Part shown: positions 13,653-20,185 of the stretch, piece after piece
Numbering within the stretch: position 1 is the stretch's first letter
How the letters are laid out: each line of letters opens with the position of its first letter
NCBI GenBank assembly: GCA_009784995.1
Contig: WQXE01000003.1
Location: forward strand, 1-33,632
Source of the DNA: Treponema sp.
GTDB lineage: Bacteria > Spirochaetota > Spirochaetia > Treponematales > Breznakiellaceae
Length of the DNA: 33,632 nt
Direction: 5' to 3'
Position numbers and translations under genes: made by a program
Notes under the pieces: model-generated
Told to the model about the DNA's origin: nothing
Database searches by the model: none
The model's input: only the letters and a program-made list of their open reading frames with translations

Positions 13653-15577
13653 TGAATAAAAATATTTTTCGCAAAATTTTCTCGCAGAGACGCAGAGACG
13701 CAGAGACGCAGGGTTTTAGTTTGATAACTCTTCTCTTCTTTGCGCCTTTGCGCCTTTGCGTGAGTTTATTTTCATTATTATTCTTAATTTCTGTGGTAAA
13801 TTTACACGCGCAGGTAAGGGATGATTCGGCTGTGGCGCGGCAGTATGTACAATGGGTGCAGCAGGCGATTAACGAAGAGCGATGGGATGATGCCAGCGCC
13901 GCGCTTTTACGCGCCAGCGATTTTGAAAATGTTTCATCGGATATTTCGTATCTTAGAGCAATTGTTGGTAATTATTACGGAATGGATCGAAACATCGTAG
14001 TACAGAATCTGTCAAAAGCAATTGATACAAACAGGTGGGTTACATATAACGAAAACCAAGCTTTGCTTTTTATTACAGAGCAGTATATAGCTCTTAGGAA
14101 TTATACTTACGCGTTAAATTACATTTCGCGTTTGGAAGAAAAAACAGAAGCGGCAGGCAGTGTACAAATAAGGACAGAAACCGCGATATTTCGTCTTTTG
14201 GCGTTACGCGGAATGGCAACTCACAGTGAACCGAATTATGATCAGGCTTTTTATTTGGCGCAGTTTAGAAGCCATGTTTTGCTTAACATGGACAGGTTTC
14301 CGCGCGACCCTCGTCCTTTGCGTATCTTCTTTGAATACGCGCGTAACAGAAAACCGGAACAATCGGAATTGCCCGCGGGTGATATAAATCTTTTGGAATT
14401 AATTTTAAGACGCCTTCCTTTCCTTTTAGAAACAGATCCTGAATTAGCGTGGTTAGCCGCTCCTTTTATAAGAGATAATGATACCGCGAGAAGGCTTATA
14501 ATGTCTTATCGTTCCGGAGGTATACCGCATATCCAAAACAGGGATTTTATGCCGCATCCCGCTTCTATTGCTATAGCGTTAAATCTTGGACTTATAGATG
14601 ACATACAAGCGGCGCGTGAATTATTTTCCGGAAACCGCGGGTTTAATTATCCGCTCGCGCCTCATATAAAACCAAATGGAAATCCTGTTTTAAATAAAGA
14701 TAATATAATTGATGTTTATAAATTACTTCGCGGCGAAGAAGGACGAGATTATTTTACAAGAAGACTTCATTCTTTTACAGGTATAATTTATACAGATGAT
14801 GACAATGACGGGTATATAGACAGTTGTACATATTATGTTTCCGGTATAATCCAAAAATATGAACTGGACAGAACGCAGGATAATGTTTTTGATTTTGAAA
14901 TTTTTATTGATAATGGTGTTCCAGTTATAGCGAAAAATCGTATTTTAGGACATGATATATACGCTCATGTTTTTTGGGAACGTTATCCGTCAGTAAAGCA
15001 AATAGTATTGGGAAATCCTTTATTAGTTGAAAGTGAATCATTCATGTTTGGTCCCGCGGATTTTCAATATACGCCTGTAACATTTATTGAACTTGGCGGA
15101 AGTGACAGGGTTTCCGGTTTGTTATTTCCTGTTGTGGCGTATCAATATATTTATTTAACGCGCCGATCAATAATGTCATTTTGTTCAAGTCTTACCCGTC
15201 CAAGTCTGGAAATTGATGGAGCGTTGGAAACTATTTATATGAACCGCGGGATTATTTTGCAGGCTGTTGAAGTATTAAACGGACAGCAGGTTTCTGTTAC
15301 AGAGTTTGACAGGGGTTTACCTGTAATACAATATATAGATTTGGATTTAGACGGCAGAATGGAAACAATTCGCCGTTTTCGCTTTCCGCCGTCTGGTTAT
15401 ACATCGGAAGATTTGCTTGATTATCGCAGGTTAATTTCATCTTCCGAAAGCGACTGGTCGGGAGACGGGCGGTTTAAAACAATGGAAGTGTATCAATTGG
15501 ACGGTTCAGTTGTTTATTATTTTGATATGGACGGCAGCGGCCAATGGACATACTCGGAAACTGGAAATCAAAGATGA
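13652..15577 (+). CDS. Large exported protein of unknown function, paired with HtrA lipoprotein
   Basis: 641 residues. A signal peptide runs to a likely cleavage at L-H-A-Q (about residue 52) but is abnormally long. Removing the repeat-encoded residues ~11-38 (S-Q-R-R-R-D-A-E-T-Q ... F-A-P-L-R-L-C-V-S) leaves a normal ~26-residue signal peptide. The mature N-terminal part is helical with TPR-like units (A-I-N-E-E-R-W-D-D-A-S-A-A-L-L-R-A). The C-terminal half is beta-rich with repeated Y-x-D-x-D-x-D-G-Y/D-G-R-M-like segments (D-D-D-N-D-G-Y-I-D, D-L-D-L-D-G-R-M-E) that resemble calcium-loop or repeat motifs. I do not recognise a named family. It shares an ATGA overlap with the protease gene, so the two are surely co-translated. 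Confidence 0.8.
   Translation: MNKNIFRKIFSQRRRDAETQGFSLITLLFFAPLRLCVSLFSLLFLISVVNLHAQVRDDSAVARQYVQWVQQAINEERWDDASAALLRASDFENVSSDISYLRAIVGNYYGMDRNIVVQNLSKAIDTNRWVTYNENQALLFITEQYIALRNYTYALNYISRLEEKTEAAGSVQIRTETAIFRLLALRGMATHSEPNYDQAFYLAQFRSHVLLNMDRFPRDPRPLRIFFEYARNRKPEQSELPAGDINLLELILRRLPFLLETDPELAWLAAPFIRDNDTARRLIMSYRSGGIPHIQNRDFMPHPASIAIALNLGLIDDIQAARELFSGNRGFNYPLAPHIKPNGNPVLNKDNIIDVYKLLRGEEGRDYFTRRLHSFTGIIYTDDDNDGYIDSCTYYVSGIIQKYELDRTQDNVFDFEIFIDNGVPVIAKNRILGHDIYAHVFWERYPSVKQIVLGNPLLVESESFMFGPADFQYTPVTFIELGGSDRVSGLLFPVVAYQYIYLTRRSIMSFCSSLTRPSLEIDGALETIYMNRGIILQAVEVLNGQQVSVTEFDRGLPVIQYIDLDLDGRMETIRRFRFPPSGYTSEDLLDYRRLISSSESDWSGDGRFKTMEVYQLDGSVVYYFDMDGSGQWTYSETGNQR
13682..13765. repeat. Palindromic repeat inserted in a signal peptide
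   Basis: The left arm is a tandem 'cgcagaga' (three units, 13684-13710) and the right arm is TTTGCGCCTTTGCGCCTTTG followed by CGTGAG. The element adds about 28 codons, in frame, between the charged n-region and the hydrophobic core of the secretion signal. Confidence 0.75.
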
Positions 15578-17385
15578 AAAAATGGTTATTAATTCTCCTT
15601 GTTTTGGCGGTTATTTCCTGCGAAACAACAAATAATACGATTGATTCACAAATCCGCACGACAAGTTCAATAAGACTAAGCGATATAGAAAGTCAGTTAG
15701 AAATTAATCCCGTTGCCGCGTTAAATCTTGTTTTTATTTATAAAGAAGTTTATTCCGTTACAAATGATCAAATGAATGATGACTGGCGGCAGCTGGCTTT
15801 ATATGAAAAACAAGCGATAGAAAATCTTTTGGTTTTGCAGGAAAAAGCAATCGCGGAAGAACGCTGGGATGATGTTATTTCTTTTGGCAGATCTATTTCC
15901 AGTATTGGAGTAACAACAATACATACCGGAAAAGAAGCGGAATTTACATTAGCTTACGCGAAGAAAAAAATATCGGAAGGCGATAATCTTAGCGCGTTTT
16001 TAGCCGCGGTAAGATCACATGAAATGCAGCCGATGGATAGCGCGAGCGCTCTTTTATTTTTGGAAAAAGCTGTTGAAGCGAGACAACGCCGTTCGTCCGC
16101 GTTTTTTCTGGCGGCGGCTCAGGAAGCGGGAGCCAGGAACATTCCGCCTCGATTACTTGAATACGCTACAGGCAGAGACACAGTCTCCGACATGATAAAA
16201 GGTGTCGCTACAGTTATTGTAGACAGAGGATTCAGAGTTGAAAGAGGAATGGGCACGCCGGATAGAATTTTAGGATCAGCGTTTTTTGTTGATTCATCAG
16301 GATTAATGATAACAAATTATCATGTTATCGCGAGCGAAGTTGATCCAAGACACAGGGGATATTCGCGTTTATTTATCCGCATGGGAGATTCGACAAGCCC
16401 AAGAATTCCGGCTCGCGTAATCGGCTGGGATAAGACATTGGATTTAGCGTTAATTAAAACAGAAATAGAAACAGAATATGTTTTTTCTATTGTAGATCGA
16501 GTAATACCCAGAGTCGGCGATAATATACTGGCGATAGGCTCTCCTTTGGGATTGGAAAAAACTGTAACATCAGGTATTGTTTCATCGCTTGGCAGGCGAA
16601 TTTTGCAAATTGGCGATTCGTATCAAATTGACGCCGCGATAAACGCCGGCAATTCAGGCGGTCCCATTGTTAACAGCGAAGGGCGGCTTGTAGGAATAGC
16701 GTTTGCCGGTATCGCGCAGCATCAGGGTCTTAATTTCGCGATTCCCGCGCAGCTGCTCGCGGCGGCTCTTCCGGAAATGATAAAAGGCGGCAGGGCTTCG
16801 CGTCCCTGGCTGGGTTTAACGTTATGCGAAACATTTAACGGAGCGGAAATAATCTATACGGCTCCCAATATGCCCGCTTCGCAGATTCGCTTACAGGAAG
16901 GATTATTAATCAGATCAATTAACGGAAAAACAGTAACATCACGCCAGGGCGGATTAATACCTGCCATGCAGGCGGAAATGTTTTCGTACGGACCGGGTGA
17001 ACTTGTAGTTTTGGAAACTATAAACAGTGAAGGTATAGTAAAAAAGAATGTAATGATGACAGTCGCGCGTTCGGACCTTCCATTATTGGACGCGGCAAGG
17101 ATAGACAGGCGGGAAAGAATTGTAACTCCGCTTTTTGGAATGGCGCTTACCCCTTTACCCAGTACGTTATTTTCGTCTAACTTCCGTGTAAACAGAGTTG
17201 TTCGCGGTTCAATAGCGGACAGCGCCGGGATTTCTGAAGATGATCCGGTTTCGATTAATCGTTTGCGAATCCTGGAAGATAATGGGTACGCGTTACTGGA
17301 AATTTCCATAAAGAAACGCCGCATGGGTTATCTTGATACCAACATGCAGCTTCCAGCCTGGCTTGATTCTCCGGACCTTTTATAA
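15574..17385 (+). CDS. HtrA/DegP-type serine protease lipoprotein with N-terminal helical repeats
   Basis: 603 residues from the ATG at 15574, which overlaps the previous stop as ATGA and gives a clean lipoprotein signal (M-K-K-W-L-L-I-L-L ... V-I-S-C, Cys about 16). Residues ~30-205 are helical, TPR-like (E-E-R-W-D-D-V-I-S-F echoes the upstream protein). Residues ~215-400 form an S1C trypsin fold with the triad His250 (N-Y-H-V-I), Asp290 (L-D-L-A-L-I) and Ser361 (G-N-S-G-G-P). PDZ-like segments follow (from about R-P-W-L-G-L-T-L and again near F-G-M-A-L-T). It is probably a periplasmic, lipid-anchored quality-control or processing protease. The shared E-E-R-W-D-D repeat and the overlap suggest it works with the upstream exported protein. 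It ends exactly where convergent radC ends. Confidence 0.9.
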   Translation: MKKWLLILLVLAVISCETTNNTIDSQIRTTSSIRLSDIESQLEINPVAALNLVFIYKEVYSVTNDQMNDDWRQLALYEKQAIENLLVLQEKAIAEERWDDVISFGRSISSIGVTTIHTGKEAEFTLAYAKKKISEGDNLSAFLAAVRSHEMQPMDSASALLFLEKAVEARQRRSSAFFLAAAQEAGARNIPPRLLEYATGRDTVSDMIKGVATVIVDRGFRVERGMGTPDRILGSAFFVDSSGLMITNYHVIASEVDPRHRGYSRLFIRMGDSTSPRIPARVIGWDKTLDLALIKTEIETEYVFSIVDRVIPRVGDNILAIGSPLGLEKTVTSGIVSSLGRRILQIGDSYQIDAAINAGNSGGPIVNSEGRLVGIAFAGIAQHQGLNFAIPAQLLAAALPEMIKGGRASRPWLGLTLCETFNGAEIIYTAPNMPASQIRLQEGLLIRSINGKTVTSRQGGLIPAMQAEMFSYGPGELVVLETINSEGIVKKNVMMTVARSDLPLLDAARIDRRERIVTPLFGMALTPLPSTLFSSNFRVNRVVRGSIADSAGISEDDPVSINRLRILEDNGYALLEISIKKRRMGYLDTNMQLPAWLDSPDLL

Positions 17386-18099
17386 TTATTTTAATCTGCC
17401 GTTTTCTCTACAGCTCCACCAGGAAGTTTGCGAAAAAATTACATGATCCACAAAATGCAATCCCAGTATATTTGCCGCGGCCAAAAGACGATCTGTAATT
17501 TCATCATCTTCGGCAGAACTTTCAACCTGCCCCGATGGATGGTTATGCGCTACACAAAAAGCGGCGGCTCTGTCATGAATAATATCCGCGAAAACTTCGC
17601 GCGGATGAACAATTGTTTTATTTACAAGACCAATTGTTACAACTCTGACAGCAAGCACTTCGTGGGCGCCGTTTAAAGAAAGACTTATAAACCTTTCCTG
17701 TTTGCGATCCGCGTAATGGCGCACAAGGTGAAAAATATCGATAGGCTGCTTGATTCGAGTTAAAAATCCTCCGTACTTCCTTCTGCCAAATTCCAGCATA
17801 GCCGCGACCATACATGCTTTGGACTGCCCTAACCCTTGTATATTGATTATTTCGTCAATAGAAGGGTTGTCTACTGTTCCGTCAAGCAGCTTTAGTAATT
17901 CCGAAGCAAGCTCATTAACATTTTTGCCCTGTATACCCGTATTTAACAGGATAGCCAGCAATTCACTGTCGGAGAGCGCTTGCGCCCCGCGAGCCAGTAG
18001 TTTTTCCCGCGGACGCAGGTCGTGCGGCACACCGGAAAAAACATTAAAATTTTTGTTGTTTTTCATACCCCTATATGGGCGCGAATACGCGTGGCGCAT
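17386..18099 (-). CDS. radC: RadC family JAB-domain protein
   Basis: 237 residues from 18099; M12 (18066) is an alternative start close to the family's usual N-terminus, and neither has a good ribosome-binding site. R-P-R-E-K-L-L-A-R-G-A-Q-A-L-S-D-S-E-L-L and the helix-hairpin-helix I-Q-G-L-G-Q-S-K-A are followed by the JAB/MPN metal site H-N-H-P-S-G ... D-D-E. Despite the name, a DNA-repair role is not established; many members travel with mobile DNA. The stop codon is back-to-back with that of the HtrA gene (TAATTA). Confidence 0.92.
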   Translation of the reverse strand: MRHAYSRPYRGMKNNKNFNVFSGVPHDLRPREKLLARGAQALSDSELLAILLNTGIQGKNVNELASELLKLLDGTVDNPSIDEIINIQGLGQSKACMVAAMLEFGRRKYGGFLTRIKQPIDIFHLVRHYADRKQERFISLSLNGAHEVLAVRVVTIGLVNKTIVHPREVFADIIHDRAAAFCVAHNHPSGQVESSAEDDEITDRLLAAANILGLHFVDHVIFSQTSWWSCRENGRLK

Positions 18100-18172
18100 G
18101 ACCGAAAATGAAAATATTTTAAAATAATTTTGCTGCTTACCTTATGATAATATTAACTGCTATATTTATAGG

Positions 18173-18323
18173 AACGTTTAAATGTAGCAATTTGCTGTTT
18201 TCAGGAAATTCCTGTAATTATTGATTTTATCCTATTTCCTTCTATATATGCAAGTTAAAAAAAACCATTTTTTCATGATTTTATACACTTTTTTATAATC
18301 TTATATTGCTACATTTAAACGTT
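18173..18323. mobile_element. 151-bp non-coding element with perfect 19-bp terminal inverted repeats (MITE-like)
   Basis: AACGTTTAAATGTAGCAAT (18173-18191) is the exact reverse complement of 18305-18323. The interior is AT-rich and non-coding, with a short palindrome CAGGAA-A-TTCCTG (18202-18214). Size and structure fit a miniature inverted-repeat element; no clear target-site duplication is visible, so a large hairpin RNA or regulatory palindrome is possible. Confidence 0.5.
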
Positions 18324-18476
18324 GGTTTATTTGTAGCAGTGACGCAAAGGTACCTGGTACCGCTTTTCTGTAGCGTAGTATGTCACCTAACGCCACCATA
18401 TATAGTGTAGGTGGTTGTTAAAAAGTTGGTAACAGGTACTAATGACGCTTTGTACAGGCGGTTTTTGCAACGAGCC

Positions 18477-18567
18477 CGATAGGGCGAGGCGAAACGGTGA
18501 CAGGCACCGTTTTTTTTAAAAAGTTTTAACAAAAGTGTCGGGCATGAATGGTGCCTGACACTTTTTT
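18477..18567. repeat. Cluster of three hairpins, including dispersed 'gtgtcaggca' repeat copy 2
   Basis: GCCC-GATA-GGGC (18477-18488), then ACGGTG-ACAGG-CACCGT with a following T-run (18494-18518), then AGTGTCGGGCA ... TGCCTGACACT with a T-run (18534-18567). The last one matches the repeat at 704-768. The second and third have terminator form for plus-strand transcripts. The remaining part of the 18100-18641 gap shows no gene. Confidence 0.55.
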
Positions 18568-18595
18568 CGTGGTAGTAGATAATTTTAAACCCTTC

Positions 18596-18624
18596 TTGAC
18601 ATTTATAGCTTATCCGTATACCAT
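18596..18624 (+). promoter_or_regulatory. Promoter of the HigA-type gene
   Basis: TTGACA (18596-18601), 17-base spacer, TACCAT (18619-18624), with short A/T palindromic motifs around GTATAC that could be an autoregulatory operator, as in other antitoxin genes. Confidence 0.55.
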
Positions 18625-18641
18625 ATAAATTGGAGAATAAA

Positions 18642-18947
18642 ATGATTAAAACAGAATATATACCATATATAGGCGAAGTATTGGCTGAAGAATTCCTTAA
18701 ACCCATGAATATTAGCCAAAACAATTTGGCAAAGGTACTTGGCATACCGCAGAATCGTTTGAGTGAAATTATCAATGGTAAAAGAGGTATTTCCGCCGAT
18801 ACTGACTTACGCCTTTGTAAATATTTTGGTTTGACTGATGGTTATTTTTCCGGTATGCAAATGGATTTTGAACGGATTGCAGCCAAAAAAAAATTACAGA
18901 AAGAACTTAATAAAATTAAACCGTTAAAAGTAGCAATGGTTAAGTAG
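18642..18947 (+). CDS. HigA/VapI-type helix-turn-helix antitoxin, no toxin partner visible
   Basis: 101 residues from the ATG at 18642, six bases after GGAG; the longer TTG start is unlikely. I-G-E-V-L-A-E-E-F-L-K-P-M-N-I-S-Q-N-N-L-A-K-V-L-G-I-P and R-L-S-E-I-I-N-G-K-R-G-I-S-A-D-T-D-L-R-L form the XRE-type DNA-binding domain of the HigA addiction-module family, about residues 8-75, followed by a lysine-rich tail. The higB toxin gene normally lies directly upstream; here that space is promoter and hairpin repeats, and no toxin-like reading frame follows. It is therefore an orphan antitoxin or a plain regulator. Confidence 0.88.
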   Translation: MIKTEYIPYIGEVLAEEFLKPMNISQNNLAKVLGIPQNRLSEIINGKRGISADTDLRLCKYFGLTDGYFSGMQMDFERIAAKKKLQKELNKIKPLKVAMVK

Positions 18948-19135
18948 AAATTGTTGATTATCATTGATATCAGATTATATTCCGCAGGTAAACATTCAGT
19001 TTTTTTCGTAGTGGAATTTCTTTATCTCTTAATAGAGGTTCAATAAATATGCTTATTAGACCTAATACTGAAAGTACAGCTAAAAATATGACAATAATAC
19101 TAATTTTAGGAGTATGAAAAATAATTTAAATAGTT

Positions 19136-19141
19136 TATAAT
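19136..19141 (+). promoter_or_regulatory. -10 box upstream of the 19163 gene
   Basis: Consensus TATAAT, 21 bases before the start codon; no good -35 is seen. The 18948-19162 gap otherwise holds AT-rich sequence with no supported gene. Confidence 0.45.
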
Positions 19142-19162
19142 ATATAACAAGGAGATATAATT

Positions 19163-19420
19163 ATGGCAGTAGTATGCAGTAGCGGATTAGTTGGAAAAGC
19201 AGTAACCCTAATCGCCCTGGAAAAAAAATCACCAATTATGATCGTAACAAATGTGGCAGAAGAAACAAAAACAGTCGAAGTAACATGGCTTGATAACAAC
19301 AATTCAGTCAACACAGCCGCGTTCCCTTCAAAAGCGCTGGAAAAAGCAGACGCGCAACCCAAGCAAGCCGCGCCCAAAAGCGCCTCATCCAAAAGCGCTC
19401 CAGCCAAAAAGAAAAAGTAG
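19163..19420 (+). CDS. Small DUF2158/YodC-like protein with Lys/Ala/Ser tail
   Basis: 85 residues, start fixed by AAGGAG nine bases upstream. Residues ~10-60 (V-T-L-I-A-L-E-K-K-S-P-I-M-I-V ... V-E-V-T-W-L-D-N-N-N ... A-A-F-P-S-K-A-L) resemble the small beta-barrel of YodC/DUF2158 proteins, where a P-x-M-x-V strand, a W-x-D strand and F-P-x-x-A-L recur. The last ~25 residues are a basic, disordered Lys/Ala/Ser/Pro tail of the kind seen in nucleic-acid-binding proteins. The function is unknown and the similarity is from memory. Confidence 0.75.
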   Translation: MAVVCSSGLVGKAVTLIALEKKSPIMIVTNVAEETKTVEVTWLDNNNSVNTAAFPSKALEKADAQPKQAAPKSASSKSAPAKKKK

Positions 19421-19437
19421 TCTTATTCCGTAATTCA

Positions 19438-19474
19438 AATAACCAGTAGAGGGCTTTGCTCCCTGCTGGTTATT
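19438..19474 (+). terminator. Hairpin terminator of the 19163 gene
   Basis: A long stem AATAACCAG-TAG-(A)GGG pairs with CCC-TG-CTGGTTATT around a short loop (about 15 pairs with minor bulges), 17 bases after the stop codon. The U-run after it is poor. Confidence 0.6.
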
Positions 19475-19519
19475 GCGTATCAGTTAATTTAACATCCAAT
19501 TTTTGCCGAAAATTCATAT

Positions 19520-20146
19520 ATGAAAGCATTTTTAATATCAATATCGCAAATTTTGGTTGTTTTGGCATTCTTTTCCTGTGCCGCGGTACAACCCGCCGTT
19601 AAACCGGAGGTTATTACAGAAAAACCGCCTGTTATTATCGAAAAACCGGAAATTCCAAGTTTTATTATGGGGCAGGGGAAGATTAGCGCTTTAAAACTAT
19701 CAACCTTTCTTTTACTAAATAATCAATATATAAATCCCGCATACGCCATAGAACTTGTGCAGTTTTATATTGAAGAAGCTTCTTTTGAGGGAGTGAACCA
19801 CGACATCGCTTTCGCTCAAATGTGCCTGGAAACAGGTTTTTTAAGGTTTGGCGGAGATGTTAAACCTAATCAATACAATTTCGCGGGACTTGGCGCGATA
19901 GGCGGCGGCGAACCCGGTCTTTCATTCCCGGACCCGCGTACAGGCGTGCGCGCGCAAATTCAGCACTTAAAAGCATACGGCTGCGAAGATCCTTTAAATG
20001 GAACGTTGATAAACCCGCGTTTCAGGTTTGTGCGCAGGGGAAGCGCTCCTACAATTGAAGGACTTGCCGGAACCTGGGCAGCTGACAAACAATACGCTGT
20101 AAAAATAAACACAATTTTACAAAGAATGTATGAATATTCGTTTTAA
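19520..20146 (+). CDS. Glucosaminidase (GH73-like) lipoprotein
   Basis: 208 residues. The lipoprotein signal ends at F-F-S-C (Cys about 20), followed by a Pro/Lys/Glu spacer (P-E-V-I-T-E-K-P-P-V-I-I-E-K-P-E). Residues ~60-208 resemble the lysozyme-fold glucosaminidase domain (A-F-A-Q-M-C-L-E-T-G-F with the likely catalytic Glu, then N-F-A-G-L-G-A-I-G-G-G and F-P-D-P-R-T-G-V-R-A-Q-I-Q-H-L-K-A-Y). The domain cleaves peptidoglycan; as a lipid-anchored protein it would act in the periplasm in wall remodelling. It lies upstream of the chitobiose phosphorylase gene, which has its own promoter. Confidence 0.85.
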   Translation: MKAFLISISQILVVLAFFSCAAVQPAVKPEVITEKPPVIIEKPEIPSFIMGQGKISALKLSTFLLLNNQYINPAYAIELVQFYIEEASFEGVNHDIAFAQMCLETGFLRFGGDVKPNQYNFAGLGAIGGGEPGLSFPDPRTGVRAQIQHLKAYGCEDPLNGTLINPRFRFVRRGSAPTIEGLAGTWAADKQYAVKINTILQRMYEYSF

Positions 20147-20170
20147 GCTTTACCCAATATTTCAAAATTA

Positions 20171-20179
20171 TGCTATAAT
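20171..20179 (+). promoter_or_regulatory. Extended -10 promoter giving a leaderless chitobiose-phosphorylase mRNA
   Basis: TGCTATAAT ends six bases before the ATG at 20186, so transcription should begin at or next to the start codon. No Shine-Dalgarno sequence is present, and no strong -35 is seen. Confidence 0.6.
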
Positions 20180-20185
20180 TTATAA

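Noticed and set aside
18173..18567. CRISPR array
   Set aside because: The repeats are inverted hairpins of differing sequence, not regularly spaced direct repeats.
19050..19118. 22-codon plus-strand reading frame upstream of 19163
   Set aside because: It is short, of low complexity, and ends before the -10 box of the next gene; only a weak SD is present.
18969..19128. Small membrane protein on the minus strand in the 18948-19162 gap
   Set aside because: A hydrophobic frame (I-S-I-I-V-I-F-L-A-V-L) exists but has no ATG, GTG or TTG start and no ribosome-binding site. AT-rich DNA gives such frames by chance.
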